This document shows positions 1-7,051 of a DNA stretch of 61,155 bases, one piece after another. A model generated the notes under the pieces. That model was given only the letters and a program-made list of their open reading frames with translations. It ran no database searches and was not told where the DNA came from. The stretch comes from a virus, in IMG/VR virus record IMGVR_UViG_3300047558_000128, positions 1-61,155 of that record. One strand, 5' to 3'. Within the stretch, counting starts at the first letter, position 1; each line of letters starts with the position of its first letter. Position numbers and translations under genes: made by a program.

Positions 1-68
1 CCAAACTCTTCTACCTGTGTAACGTGTGTCAAGTCTGCCAAATCAGACCAGTAATATACTTTATCCAT
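1..68 (-). CDS. Partial hypothetical early protein
   Basis: An ATG at 68 opens a frame that runs off the left edge. The 22 visible residues start MDKVYYWSDLADLTHV. The start overlaps the stop of the preceding leftward gene in a TAATG arrangement, which suggests translational coupling. No family is recognisable from so short a piece. Confidence 0.55.
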   Translation of the reverse strand, partial: MDKVYYWSDLADLTHVTQVEEF

Positions 69-232
69 TATGCTCCTACCTTCCATTCCATAGTATCAAA
101 TATGGTATCCATTGTCAAGTGCAAATTGCAGTCACATTCTCCACCATTCATATTCTCCATGAATTCAAAATGAGATAAATTGTCTTCATATATCTTGGTT
201 ACTAGTTCATCTACTGTATATGGTGTGCTCAT
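68..232 (-). CDS. Hypothetical small early protein
   Basis: A 54-residue acidic protein beginning MSTPYTVDELVTKIYEDN. I chose the ATG at 232 because it overlaps the upstream stop as ATGA; an upstream in-frame ATG at 250 would bury 20 nt in the neighbour. Its middle has CDCN, but there is no complete metal site. Function unknown; it is one of a run of tightly packed early genes. Confidence 0.6.
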   Translation of the reverse strand: MSTPYTVDELVTKIYEDNLSHFEFMENMNGGECDCNLHLTMDTIFDTMEWKVGA

Positions 233-429
233 GAATTTGCCATTACCCATTCTTCATCTACCTCGTCGTCATAGCAGCCACAGCATTCAACACAGATAAT
301 CTCATTATCCTTGCTGCAGTTGGGACACAGATATTGGTCCATTGTCATCTCAGGGCTTTCACAGAACTCACAGATGGTTGCTGCAAGTTGTTCAATAGTA
401 TAATCTCTAATGTGGTCTGCCTTGAACAT
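229..429 (-). CDS. Small zinc-ribbon-like early protein
   Basis: About 66 residues with many cysteines: a CEFC pair, then CPNC and CVECCGC. This spacing fits a small zinc ribbon, seen often in phage early proteins of unknown role. An AAGGAG ribosome binding site lies 10 nt before the ATG at 429, so I prefer this start over the ATG at 438, which sits 1 nt after the same site. It overlaps the neighbours on both sides, consistent with an operon. Confidence 0.65.
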   Translation of the reverse strand: MFKADHIRDYTIEQLAATICEFCESPEMTMDQYLCPNCSKDNEIICVECCGCYDDEVDEEWVMANS

Positions 430-763
430 ATGTTCCATACTCCTTGTCTGCCGTCCATTTTTCAATCTCTTCTGAATCCATATCAGCGATATCAATCATT
501 AGATTATTAGTGAACATCCAGTCCCTTACCCATTCGTATAGGTGTTCAGTTCCATACTCTAGGGTAAAGGCAGGGGTATCAGTATTGAGAGCATCCCATA
601 CGATATCCTGTGTACGAATATATAGTTCTTCATCTTGGTAGAACTGGTCAATGATGTCCCACACCCATAACCATACAAGGCTAGGGAAATGGGTCTCATT
701 TAGTTTAGTTAGTTTATCTAGAATCTCGTCTAGTTCTTGTCTTGGGGTTGTCATAGTATCCAT
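407..763 (-). CDS. Hypothetical early protein
   Basis: About 118 residues, rich in Trp and acidic residues (LVWLWVWDIIDQFYQDEE). The C-terminal half has YGTEHLYEWVRDWM, which weakly resembles YGTDFWTGVDAFL in the gene at 1357-1743, so the two may be distant relatives. The start is uncertain: ATG at 763 lies just after the upstream stop, and ATG at 754 gives MTTPRQELDEI. Function unknown. Confidence 0.6.
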   Translation of the reverse strand: MDTMTTPRQELDEILDKLTKLNETHFPSLVWLWVWDIIDQFYQDEELYIRTQDIVWDALNTDTPAFTLEYGTEHLYEWVRDWMFTNNLMIDIADMDSEEIEKWTADKEYGTYVQGRPH

Positions 764-767
764 TCTA

Positions 768-1040
768 CTACTTGTCAAGGATTTCGTCAAGTGTTGTAAA
801 GCCTGTGTCTTGTACCTCTACCCCAGCCAGCAGCAAATCAAATGTCTCATTGATGAATGCCTTTGCCTGGTCTGACTTAGCCTCCACTACCCCACTATCA
901 ATTAGATAGGCAAGTGGTAGTCCAAGATCGTTATAGACAATAAAGTCTTCAAAGATCTCATCGTCACGATAGTTCAACCAAATGTCAGCAAGTATGCTGC
1001 ACTTATCTTGAAACTCTGTAGTTGATTGTGGTGAATCCAT
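768..1040 (-). CDS. Hypothetical early protein
   Basis: A 90-residue acidic protein starting MDSPQSTTEFQDKCSI. A purine-rich AGAGGAAAGAGA stretch precedes the ATG. It overlaps the upstream gene by 38 nt, unusually long for this arm. Its C-terminus (TTLDEILDK) resembles RQELDEILDK near the N-terminus of the next gene; this may be chance. No known domain seen. Confidence 0.6.
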   Translation of the reverse strand: MDSPQSTTEFQDKCSILADIWLNYRDDEIFEDFIVYNDLGLPLAYLIDSGVVEAKSDQAKAFINETFDLLLAGVEVQDTGFTTLDEILDK

Positions 1041-1218
1041 TGTTATCTCTTTCCTCTTGAGCAGACTCTGTCATTATCTCTAATCTGTGAAATGTGGTGC
1101 TAGGTCTCATTCGTGCTAGATAAATACCAACACGCTCAATGTCTAGTCTTAGGTCACAAATCATGTTAGAAATCTTGACAGCGACTTTTTCTTCTTCTGT
1201 CATTCCTCTGTGTATCAT
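1003..1218 (-). CDS. Hypothetical early protein, first gene of its operon
   Basis: About 71 residues, MIHRGMTEEEKVAVKISNMI, charged and probably helical. The ATG at 1218 follows a GAGG site by 5 nt; a GTG at 1224 and an ATG at 1203 are alternatives. A clean TTGCCC-17-TATAAT promoter lies 18-46 nt upstream, so this gene probably heads the operon running left to the window edge. Function unknown. Confidence 0.6.
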   Translation of the reverse strand: MIHRGMTEEEKVAVKISNMICDLRLDIERVGIYLARMRPSTTFHRLEIMTESAQEERDNNGFTTINYRVSR

Positions 1219-1224
1219 TGTCAC

Positions 1225-1356
1225 CTCACTCGTTCATTATAGCAAAAATATGGGGAGAGGGCAAGTAGTGAAAGTAGGAAATGTCTACTCACCCCCTCCC
1301 TGGTGGTACAGCCGTCAACCCCTTAACAGCTGTACTATCCTAGGAGCTAAGCTCAA
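1225..1356 (-). other. Operon boundary with two inverted repeats
   Basis: This 130-nt gap holds a promoter (1236-1264) and two stem-loop sequences downstream of the gene at 1357. One pairs TCCTAG with CTAGGA around the stop codon; the other pairs GTACAGC with GCTGTAC. Neither is followed by a U tract, so a terminator role is possible but unproven. Confidence 0.4.
1236..1264 (-). promoter_or_regulatory. Early promoter TTGCCC-17-TATAAT
   Basis: On the minus strand TTGCCC (1264-1259) and TATAAT (1241-1236) are 17 nt apart, giving transcription toward the gene at 1218. It lacks the TGTCAGA spacer motif of the other early promoters. Confidence 0.6.
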
Positions 1357-1743
1357 CTAGGAAGCTTTGTTGTACCAGACCATGGGCTCTCCAGATGGAT
1401 TAAGCTCACGTACATCTACAAGACTGTTTAGCCAATCAAGAATAGATTGTGGGCATGCCTTAGACTCTTCTAGGAATGCATCTACACCTGTCCAGAAATC
1501 AGTCCCATACTCATCTACAGGGAAGTCAGGAGCAATGGCCCTAGTCTCTGCTAGCGTAAGCTTTCTGATATCACCTTCATATGTACGTGAACCAAGATGG
1601 TCATTAATATAAAGATATACCTGCATGGTTAGTAGCTCGTCCCAAGTGGTACCCAGCTCTTCATCCCATTGCTCTGCATAGAAGATGTTAAGGTCATAGG
1701 CCTTGGTCTCTTCGTAGGTAAACTTACTTGACGATGTCTGCAT
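1357..1743 (-). CDS. Hypothetical early protein
   Basis: 128 residues, MQTSSSKFTYEETKAYDLNI. GGAG lies 6 nt before the ATG at 1743, which is why I prefer it to the ATG at 1755. Acidic, soluble, no recognised domain. It overlaps the end of the upstream gene and ends in a stem-loop at the operon boundary. Its YGTDFWTGVDAFL segment weakly resembles part of the gene at 407-763. Confidence 0.65.
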   Translation of the reverse strand: MQTSSSKFTYEETKAYDLNIFYAEQWDEELGTTWDELLTMQVYLYINDHLGSRTYEGDIRKLTLAETRAIAPDFPVDEYGTDFWTGVDAFLEESKACPQSILDWLNSLVDVRELNPSGEPMVWYNKAS

Positions 1744-2152
1744 TGTCTTCTCCATAAATCTGCTTGAGGTCTTCTACGGTATCGCAAGGAATGTCAATTG
1801 AGCCTTCTTCACATTCTTCGCAGTTAGGGTCATAGTCACCGTCTTCTGTGGTGTCATAGCAGTCACATTGGCGGTAGGTCCAAGTAGGAATCTCTGTCCA
1901 TTCGTCTTCCCATGGATTCTCAGTAATGTAGTAATGAATGCGATTTACAAAATGCCAACCTGCTACGATGTAAGTGCCCTCGTCACCATCTACTTCAGTC
2001 CAGATGTGCTTAGGGTCTTGAGCCTTGACAAAATCTACCTCTTCACCATAAGTTTCAAAATGAATAAGGCTCTCGTCAGGATACTTACTAATAGTATTTT
2101 TGATTGGCTTGAATGTTTCTTCCCACCCACCATAGGTATAAAACTTAGACAT
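1724..2152 (-). CDS. Hypothetical Cys-containing early protein
   Basis: 142 residues, MSKFYTYGGWEETFKPIKN. The C-terminal third contains QCDCYD and CEEC, a possible metal-binding pair, embedded in a very acidic stretch. The ATG overlaps the previous gene's end. No family recognised; probably an accessory early protein. Confidence 0.65.
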   Translation of the reverse strand: MSKFYTYGGWEETFKPIKNTISKYPDESLIHFETYGEEVDFVKAQDPKHIWTEVDGDEGTYIVAGWHFVNRIHYYITENPWEDEWTEIPTWTYRQCDCYDTTEDGDYDPNCEECEEGSIDIPCDTVEDLKQIYGEDNADIVK

Positions 2153-2339
2153 CTAGGGTTACCTTCTTTCCATACTCTCTGATTACGTCTTCGAACTTAT
2201 CTCCCTCAAGTTCTCCAACTTCTTCCATGATAGCATCAAACTCACCCTGTGTCAAGTTCTTGGTATCTAATACATATAGGGGAAAGTTGCTCTGGTGCTC
2301 CCACCAGTCTCCATTAACATTAGCAATATAAACAGTCAT
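2145..2339 (-). CDS. Hypothetical small early protein
   Basis: 64 residues, MTVYIANVNGDWWEHQSNFP. The start overlaps the upstream stop as TAATG, implying coupled translation. Acidic and soluble by composition, with no recognised domain. Confidence 0.65.
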   Translation of the reverse strand: MTVYIANVNGDWWEHQSNFPLYVLDTKNLTQGEFDAIMEEVGELEGDKFEDVIREYGKKVTLDV

Positions 2340-2527
2340 TAGCAGTCTCCGTTACTAGGAATCTTGTCTTCTGGTACACCCATCATAGATAGGATAGCTT
2401 GGCTTCTTCCAATGATACCCTCAAGGAAATCACCATATGGGTCATTGATATCCAAAGCCTCTCGTTCTGGAATCAGTTCAGTGATATCAGCAATAAGATA
2501 ATCAATAATCTCCTGATTACTCGCCAT
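2339..2527 (-). CDS. Hypothetical small early protein
   Basis: 62 residues, MASNQEIIDYLIADITELIP, predicted helical. The ATG at 2527 is chosen because GAGGAGG lies about 6 nt before it; the longer start at 2551 is inside the upstream gene. It overlaps that gene by 11 nt. Function unknown. Confidence 0.65.
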   Translation of the reverse strand: MASNQEIIDYLIADITELIPEREALDINDPYGDFLEGIIGRSQAILSMMGVPEDKIPSNGDC

Positions 2528-2693
2528 CTTCATCCTCCTCATCAGACTCAAACTCTGCTACCTCAATGCTGTGGACAATGCCCGTGTGCGACCAGTCCTC
2601 ATACTCCCAGCCTTGCTTTTCTGCTTCCTCAACGCTATCAGCCTCAACCTCATAGCAATACTCAACAGTTACAGTTACTTCATAAGAACCCAT
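2517..2693 (-). CDS. Hypothetical 58-residue acidic protein
   Basis: ATG at 2693 opens a 58-residue frame: MGSYEVTVTVEYCYEVEADS and a tail of alternating Glu and Asp (ESDEEDEDGE). A weak AGGA site precedes it. The pattern of beta residues then EAEKQGWEY resembles small phage proteins whose core reads VEAES.EEA, but no named family fits. It overlaps the next gene, as expected for this operon. Confidence 0.6.
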   Translation of the reverse strand: MGSYEVTVTVEYCYEVEADSVEEAEKQGWEYEDWSHTGIVHSIEVAEFESDEEDEDGE

Positions 2694-2713
2694 TTATTTA
2701 TCCTAACTTTCTC

Positions 2714-3250
2714 TTAGAAATGGAAGTCTACAGGAACAAGATACCACTTTTTGGAACCCTTGTCAAGTTCTTCCAGCATATATTTCGGGGTAGTGGTGTA
2801 GTTATCCAAATCATAGAAATATGAATCTTGATTCCAATAACCATTTAGCATAGAGGCAGCAGACCTAACATAGTATGCTGTCATATCAAATCTATCCTCA
2901 TCTGATAGATTGCCATTGTTTTCAATAAAGGTATCAACAAGACTACTAAACTTATCTAGTTCTAGTCTTTCTCTGATACGCCCCATTTCTTCGCTACGAG
3001 CAGATAGAGAGCCTTGAAGAGTTTCCATAAACTTATCAGGATTATCAGCAAGTGAAACCACATCGTTGTGATTATCTTGGTATTGATTATTAGGATTACT
3101 ATTCCAACGCCCACCACCAACGACATACCAATCAGACCAGCCACCTAGTCCCTCACTTTCGGAATACATAGATTCAAACTTGTCTTTTACTTTATTGAAA
3201 GCCTCTTCTGCAGAATCAGCCTTTATTGCTATTTGTTGTAATACGTGCAT
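2714..3250 (-). CDS. Hypothetical early protein, first gene of its operon
   Basis: 178 residues, MHVLQQIAIKADSAEEAFNK, with a DWYVVGGGRWNSNP segment of a kind I recall from other actinophage early proteins of unknown function. AGAAAGG precedes the ATG. It has its own TTGACA-17-TAAAAT promoter at 3281-3309 and leads the operon that continues to about 1357. Confidence 0.7.
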   Translation of the reverse strand: MHVLQQIAIKADSAEEAFNKVKDKFESMYSESEGLGGWSDWYVVGGGRWNSNPNNQYQDNHNDVVSLADNPDKFMETLQGSLSARSEEMGRIRERLELDKFSSLVDTFIENNGNLSDEDRFDMTAYYVRSAASMLNGYWNQDSYFYDLDNYTTTPKYMLEELDKGSKKWYLVPVDFHF

Positions 3251-3280
3251 TTGGGGTTGCCTTTCTACTTTGATACCTCA

Positions 3281-3309
3281 ATTTTACACGCTGCCACTGA
3301 CATTGTCAA
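3281..3309 (-). promoter_or_regulatory. Early promoter with TGTCA spacer
   Basis: Minus strand TTGACA (3309-3304), 17 nt, TAAAAT (3286-3281). The spacer begins ATGTCAG, so the -35 and spacer form TGACA-A-TGTCA, an inverted repeat shared with other promoters of this arm. Drives the gene at 3250. Confidence 0.75.
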
Positions 3310-3325
3310 ATTGGGAAAAGAATCA

Positions 3326-3463
3326 GCGTGTCGTAATTACTTTTATATAGTTATTTATATAAGCTCAGATCCAGAATTTGGGAAATTTGTTACACAAACG
3401 TAATACAAAATACTTGACTAATAGTATAAAGTGTGGTCGACCACATTGCGATCAGTTTGTCAA
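3326..3463 (-). promoter_or_regulatory. Composite intergenic control module
   Basis: Contains GCGTGTCGTAA (3326-3336) and TTGACA-16 nt-GTCGAC on the minus strand (TGTCAA 3458-3463, GTCGAC 3436-3441) with GATC between them. It lies between the gene ending at 3519 and the promoter at 3281-3309, in the order seen at the other modules. Confidence 0.6.
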
Positions 3464-3486
3464 GCTCAACACGATCCCTGGAGGGA

Positions 3487-3509
3487 GGGCAGTTTTACGT
3501 GTTGCCCAG
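3487..3509 (-). other. Conserved 3' stem-loop
   Basis: Minus strand CTGGGCA, 11-nt loop ending AAAC, TGCCC, directly after the gene ending at 3519. Other copies keep the shape with GAGCA/TGCTC instead, so the pairing covaries. Confidence 0.5.
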
Positions 3510-3518
3510 CACGTTTTA

Positions 3519-4532
3519 TTATGCGTTAGCCATTACGCCTTGCACAACTTTTAGCAGGCGATTCTTCTCTGCATTTATCATTGGGTCAAACCCACTTGCA
3601 CTTGCAAGAATTGATTCGTTAGAACCGCCACGAGCAGAACGATACCAATCCAAACGCTCAGTAAGTGCATTGAACGCACCCCAAGCAGTGCCAGCAATCA
3701 TGCCATTGTAAGTGCCAGTGTAAATGTCATTGATAACATCTACCTTGTTTTCCCACTTCTTGACAGCACCCTTAGTGTCCTTGTCAGGCTTAGGGTATGC
3801 AGACAGAATGATGTCATTGAACTGTTGTGCAGTTACTTCTTGCTGAATCATGGCGTGTGCCATCTTGTCGAATTCGTCCATGTATTTGTTAGCAAGACCA
3901 AGAGTCTCACGAGCAACCGCAATCTTACCCTCTGCAGTCTGAGTGTGACGAATCTTGAAACTTTGCTTAGGGCCTTTGCCACGAGAACCTAGAGCAAGGT
4001 TTAGAGTGTTAGCACATACAACACGAACAGGTGTGATAGACGCTTGAATAGCAATCGAACCGTCGTGTGATGTATTGATAAGAAGATAAGTCTTTACCTT
4101 ATCTGAAACGCCGTTAGGGTCAAGAACGGTTTCACGCTCAAGAGCAAGAGAACCGAAGACAACACGTCCGCCCTTGATAGAGCCAGCAGTCTCCCAACGT
4201 CCGCCACCGTCCAAGATGTTGTCACCGAATGAGAATAAATCTTCATTCTGCAAAACCTTGTAACGCTCACCAACAACGCCAAGAACGTCATTCTGTGAAT
4301 TGTCAAATGGGTTAGTGCGAGTAACGAAGAAATAGTTCTTGTCACTTGCGAATGTGTCAGGAATCGAAACGTCCTCAAGACGAACATTCCAGTTGTCAAG
4401 GTGTGCCTTCTGCAACATTTCTGCAGTGGTTACTTCTTCAGTGAAGACCTCACCAAGACCATGCCAAGCAGGCTCACGAAGAGAAGCAAAAGCAGTCTCG
4501 CCGTTTGCACCTTGTTCTAGTAGATGTGCCAT
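3519..4532 (-). CDS. DUF932 / TIGR03299-type phage protein
   Basis: 338 residues from the ATG at 4532, which follows a GAAAGGA site; the frame is open further upstream but without a start signal. The N-terminus MAHLLEQG...PAWHGLGEVF and the motifs GVVGERYKVLQN and SITPVRVVCANTL are typical of the phage/plasmid-like TIGR03299 (DUF932) family. The family is widespread in phages and plasmids; its molecular function is not established. Its promoter carries the TGTCAGA spacer. Confidence 0.85.
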   Translation of the reverse strand: MAHLLEQGANGETAFASLREPAWHGLGEVFTEEVTTAEMLQKAHLDNWNVRLEDVSIPDTFASDKNYFFVTRTNPFDNSQNDVLGVVGERYKVLQNEDLFSFGDNILDGGGRWETAGSIKGGRVVFGSLALERETVLDPNGVSDKVKTYLLINTSHDGSIAIQASITPVRVVCANTLNLALGSRGKGPKQSFKIRHTQTAEGKIAVARETLGLANKYMDEFDKMAHAMIQQEVTAQQFNDIILSAYPKPDKDTKGAVKKWENKVDVINDIYTGTYNGMIAGTAWGAFNALTERLDWYRSARGGSNESILASASGFDPMINAEKNRLLKVVQGVMANA

Positions 4533-4569
4533 GTGTGTATCCTTTCGTAGGGGTTTTTCTGATAAGACT

Positions 4570-4598
4570 ATTATGGCAGATACCTCTGACAATGTCAA
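4570..4598 (-). promoter_or_regulatory. Early promoter with TGTCAGA spacer
   Basis: Minus strand TTGACA (4598-4593), 17 nt, CATAAT (4575-4570). The spacer starts TTGTCAGAGG, giving TGACA-T-TGTCA over the -35. Drives the DUF932 gene. Confidence 0.75.
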
Positions 4599-4620
4599 GT
4601 TATATTGGGGAAAATGTTTG

Positions 4621-4700
4621 GGCGTGTCGTAACGTTTTCGTAACAAAGTTATCCACAAAGTTATCCACAGGGGGTCGACACATTTTCGATCAGATGTCAA
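4621..4700 (-). promoter_or_regulatory. Composite control module with DnaA-type boxes
   Basis: Plus-strand order: GGCGTGTCGTAA (4621-4632), TAAC-N7-TAAC (4630-4644), two TTATCCACA boxes (4649-4657, 4661-4669), GTCGAC (4674-4679), GATC, TGTCAA (4695-4700). The module sits upstream of the DUF932 gene promoter. TTATCCACA is the classic DnaA box. Confidence 0.6.
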
Positions 4701-4710
4701 ATATGGGGAA

Positions 4711-4735
4711 TGAGCAGTTTACATGGACGTGCTCA
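4711..4735 (-). other. Conserved 3' stem-loop
   Basis: TGAGCA (4711-4716) and TGCTCA (4730-4735) form a 6-bp stem around a 13-nt loop, downstream of the gene ending at 4786. A further inverted repeat, GCAGGC/GCCTGC, lies between them at about 4750-4777. Confidence 0.5.
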
Positions 4736-4785
4736 GGTCCCTTAGCATGCAGGCAGAAAGAAAGGATAAAAGCCTGCAGTACCTC

Positions 4786-4983
4786 TTACTCTACGTTAAC
4801 CCATTTCATTGCGGTACGTAGAAGATTGTCATAGTCCCCAGACATAGACTCATTCATATACTGTTCGACCTCGTCAGCTGAAGCTCCAGCTTTTCGAAGG
4901 GCCTTAGATACAGCTCCCATGATAGCGAATGCATTACCGTCAGTGCCAGTAAGTTTTACAGTTACAGTCTCATATTTACTCAT
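4786..4983 (-). CDS. Conserved small phage protein
   Basis: 65 residues, MSKYETVTVKLTGTDGNAFA. The pattern VKLTGTDGNAFAIMG...VSKALRKAG...SGDYDNLLRTAMKWV is one I recognise as common among phages of diverse hosts, with no assigned function. The start overlaps the upstream stop. Confidence 0.75.
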   Translation of the reverse strand: MSKYETVTVKLTGTDGNAFAIMGAVSKALRKAGASADEVEQYMNESMSGDYDNLLRTAMKWVNVE

Positions 4984-5174
4984 TAGATTATCTCCGTTAG
5001 GGTTTCGTTGTATTCTACATCATCAGGGTTAGAGAAGTCAAATCCCGAATCCTTATAGTCTTCCTCATCCTCGTATCCTTGAAGGACAAAGAACTTAGCC
5101 ATTGCTTCATCTTCACTAGTGGCCATAACGCTGTATGATTCACCTGTTAGGATTGTGTATTCCTGCTTTTCCAT
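4983..5174 (-). CDS. Hypothetical small acidic protein
   Basis: 63 residues, MEKQEYTILTGESYSVMATS, with the SEDEAMAKFFVLQGYE helix followed by a run of Asp and Glu. Overlaps both neighbours by 1 nt, so it is translated within the 5692-4786 operon. Function unknown. Confidence 0.65.
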   Translation of the reverse strand: MEKQEYTILTGESYSVMATSEDEAMAKFFVLQGYEDEEDYKDSGFDFSNPDDVEYNETLTEII

Positions 5175-5692
5175 TACGCCATTACCTCTTCCTTTGAGAA
5201 CTCATTCAAGTATAGTTCAGGGGTAGGTAGTTTGTCAAGCGAGAACACAACCTTTTTACCACCATACTGTGAGATAAATAGTCTAGTTTGGAAATCAATT
5301 GTATAGACACCCTCGCACATCAAATCATCTTCAATAAAGTCAATCTGATTAGATAGGGGCACACGACCAGTTGAATAGGTTACCACCTTAAGAATGTCTG
5401 AACCTGTATTTCTAGTTAGACTAGGATACATTACAGCAAACTTATCGCTGTTATCCATTGTCATCATTCCGTCAGGGGTAACGAATGGCTTGTACATCTC
5501 TTCCAACTCCGATTCAGTAGCGAAGTAGCATTTGAATAGTGCCTTCTCCAACTGTTCTACAACATTGTAGCCAGATAGGAATGATAGAATGTTTAGGCCC
5601 TGACCATCTGGATAGTGGTCCCATTGTCCATACTGTGCAACAACAGTCTGGCCGTTTGAATCAATTACCTGTGTGATACCTCTTGTACCCAT
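5174..5692 (-). CDS. Conserved phage protein (QYGQWDHYP type)
   Basis: 172 residues beginning MGTRGITQVID, with VAQYGQWDHYPDGQG. Proteins opening MGTRG and carrying QYGQWDG.P.GQG occur in many phages; their role is unknown. The gene heads a three-gene operon behind the TTGACA-18-TATAAT promoter at 5722-5751. Confidence 0.75.
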   Translation of the reverse strand: MGTRGITQVIDSNGQTVVAQYGQWDHYPDGQGLNILSFLSGYNVVEQLEKALFKCYFATESELEEMYKPFVTPDGMMTMDNSDKFAVMYPSLTRNTGSDILKVVTYSTGRVPLSNQIDFIEDDLMCEGVYTIDFQTRLFISQYGGKKVVFSLDKLPTPELYLNEFSKEEVMA

Positions 5693-5721
5693 TTCTTTCC
5701 TTCTTTCTCTTGATACCTACA

Positions 5722-5751
5722 ATTATAGTATGAGGGTCTGACATTTGTCAA
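5722..5751 (-). promoter_or_regulatory. Early promoter with TGTCAGACC spacer
   Basis: Minus strand TTGACA (5751-5746), 18 nt, TATAAT (5727-5722), with AATGTCAGACC in the spacer. The best consensus match of the early family. Confidence 0.8.
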
Positions 5752-5760
5752 GTTATTCCT

Positions 5761-5835
5761 GGCGTGTCGTAAGCTTTTTCTTAAATGTTACCAATTTGTT
5801 ACATTTGGTCGACCCCATTTTTCACCAGATGTCAA
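5761..5835 (-). promoter_or_regulatory. Composite intergenic control module
   Basis: GGCGTGTCGTAA (5761-5772), GTTA-N7-GTTA (5787-5801), GTCGAC (5808-5813), TGTCAA (5830-5835). The GTCGAC to TGTCAA gap is 16 nt. Here the internal GATC is replaced by CACC. Confidence 0.6.
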
Positions 5836-5884
5836 GCTTGGTTCTGATCTTTTCCGAAGATCATTTTGACACTGGTGAAAGTGG

Positions 5885-5907
5885 TGAGCAGTTTCAACAC
5901 TTGCTCA
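5885..5907 (-). other. Conserved 3' stem-loop
   Basis: TGAGCA (5885-5890) and TGCTCA (5902-5907) with an 11-nt loop, just after the gene ending at 5919. Same layout as the copies at 3487, 4711 and 6691. Confidence 0.5.
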
Positions 5908-5918
5908 GGTGTTTCCCG

Positions 5919-6098
5919 TTACTTCCCAACAAGGAAGAAACTTGATGCTGACTTTCGCTTCTGCTTTACGGGAATGTTCTTGGTCTGATTAGTAGCACCA
6001 ATAAACTTTCCATCTGCCGTGCGAACAACAGCCTTGTAGATTTCACCAGACTTGGTGTTCCACTTCTCAGTTGCGATTACAATCTTCTTTCGTGCCAT
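5919..6098 (-). CDS. Small basic hypothetical protein
   Basis: 59 residues, MARKKIVIATEKWNTKSGEI, ending KQKRKSASSFFLVGK. An AAAAGGA site precedes the ATG. Strongly basic ends suggest nucleic-acid contact, but this is only composition. The gene follows the gene ending at 6173. Confidence 0.7.
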   Translation of the reverse strand: MARKKIVIATEKWNTKSGEIYKAVVRTADGKFIGATNQTKNIPVKQKRKSASSFFLVGK

Positions 6099-6132
6099 TT
6101 CTTTTTCCTTTTCGTTGTTGGGTTTATTAGGG

Positions 6133-6158
6133 TGAGCAGTTTAGCCTTGACTTACTCA
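6133..6158 (-). other. Degenerate 3' stem-loop
   Basis: TGAGCA (6133-6138) faces TACTCA (6153-6158): four pairs, one A-C mismatch, one pair. It lies directly after the gene ending at 6173 and keeps the GCAGTTT sequence of the other copies. Confidence 0.3.
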
Positions 6159-6172
6159 GGTCAGGGTTCTCG

Positions 6173-6619
6173 TTAGAGAAGTTCCATTACGGAGTTGTAG
6201 GTGGAAGCATTTACTTCCTCTTGCTGTGTCATCTTTAGAACCTTTAGGTTCTTCTTGAGCAAGTCCAACTTTGTGGTGTAGTCCCTACCAAAGTAAGTCT
6301 TCTCATTTGGTCGCTGTGGTTCTTCAGGTCGCTTAGGGAAACCAAGTGCCTCAGTATCAAACTCAACAGACACGCCATTGTAGCGGTAGTTGCCTGTTAC
6401 ACGAACAAGTGAGCCGTTCTCAGTTCCAATGTTGCTTGGGTCAGATAGTGCCTTGATAGCGTGAGCAATAACATCTTTCTCATACTGCTTTACATCAAGT
6501 TCATACTGCTTGCGAAGTCCAGAGTAGTTCTCAATGTCCTGCTCTACCTTTGCGATTTGTGCCTCAACCTCTGCGATTAGTGAAGCGGTTGGGATTTTGA
6601 CGGATAGTGATTTTGCCAT
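6173..6619 (-). CDS. Coiled-coil early protein
   Basis: 148 residues. Residues about 14-55 (AEVEAQIAKVEQDIENYSGL and on) and the C-terminal KLDLLKKNLKVLKMTQQEE look like coiled coil, flanking a central part with PKRPEEPQRPNEK. A purine-rich site precedes the ATG. Function unknown. Confidence 0.7.
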   Translation of the reverse strand: MAKSLSVKIPTASLIAEVEAQIAKVEQDIENYSGLRKQYELDVKQYEKDVIAHAIKALSDPSNIGTENGSLVRVTGNYRYNGVSVEFDTEALGFPKRPEEPQRPNEKTYFGRDYTTKLDLLKKNLKVLKMTQQEEVNASTYNSVMELL

Positions 6620-6651
6620 TATTTCTTCCTTCTTTCTTTTGGGTTGTATCT

Positions 6652-6680
6652 ATTATGCCATTGGGGTCTGACATTTTACA
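6652..6680 (-). promoter_or_regulatory. Early promoter with TGTCAGACCCC spacer
   Basis: Minus strand TGTAAA (6680-6675), 17 nt, CATAAT (6657-6652). The spacer TGTCAGACCCC is kept although the -35 has drifted. Drives the gene at 6619. Confidence 0.6.
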
Positions 6681-6690
6681 CCTTGCGGTG

Positions 6691-6711
6691 GGGCAGTTTA
6701 GAGTGATGCCC
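6691..6711 (-). other. Conserved 3' stem-loop
   Basis: GGGCA (6691-6695) and TGCCC (6707-6711), 11-nt loop, immediately after the gene ending at 6724. Together with the copy at 3487 this is the GC version of the stem; the others are GAGCA/TGCTC. Confidence 0.5.
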
Positions 6712-6723
6712 AGCACATTGTCA

Positions 6724-6876
6724 TTACGCCTTGTAAGTAGTCCAGCGAGGCTGTCCATTTACATTGAGGCGAACACGCACCGAGCCAGATGCGTTAGGCA
6801 CGATTTCCTCAATCACGCCTGTAACCTTGCTCTTGAGAGTAGTGAAAGTGTCACCAATCTTGTAAGTTGCGGTCAT
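6724..6876 (-). CDS. Small beta-rich hypothetical protein
   Basis: 50 residues from the ATG at 6876 (MTATYKIGDTFTTLKSKVTG), which has GGAAAGGA in front; the frame extends upstream but would cross the promoter at 6926-6955. The sequence alternates Val, Ile and Thr like a small beta barrel (SH3-like). No assigned function. Confidence 0.65.
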   Translation of the reverse strand: MTATYKIGDTFTTLKSKVTGVIEEIVPNASGSVRVRLNVNGQPRWTTYKA

Positions 6877-6925
6877 TTTGCTTCCTTTCCATTTTGTCTT
6901 CATACCAACTTTTGTTGATAATACT

Positions 6926-6955
6926 ATTGTAGTGGATACCTCTGACATTTGTCAA
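6926..6955 (-). promoter_or_regulatory. Early promoter with TGTCAGAGG spacer
   Basis: Minus strand TTGACA (6955-6950), 18 nt, TACAAT (6931-6926), for the gene at 6876. A second possible set, TTGCTT-17-CATAAT, lies at 7020-7048. Confidence 0.75.
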
Positions 6956-6965
6956 GTCTATTTGA

Positions 6966-6980
6966 TAACATTTCGGTAAC
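6966..6980 (-). promoter_or_regulatory. TAAC-N7-TAAC direct repeat
   Basis: TAAC at 6966-6969 and 6977-6980, an 11-nt period. It lies 11 nt upstream of the -35 of the promoter at 6926-6955. Part of a ten-member family in the gaps of this arm. Confidence 0.5.
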
Positions 6981-7051
6981 AACTATTTACTTTTTGTCTG
7001 CTGATTTCCAACTGATACTATTATGGCATAGCCTACTGACAAAAGCAAATC

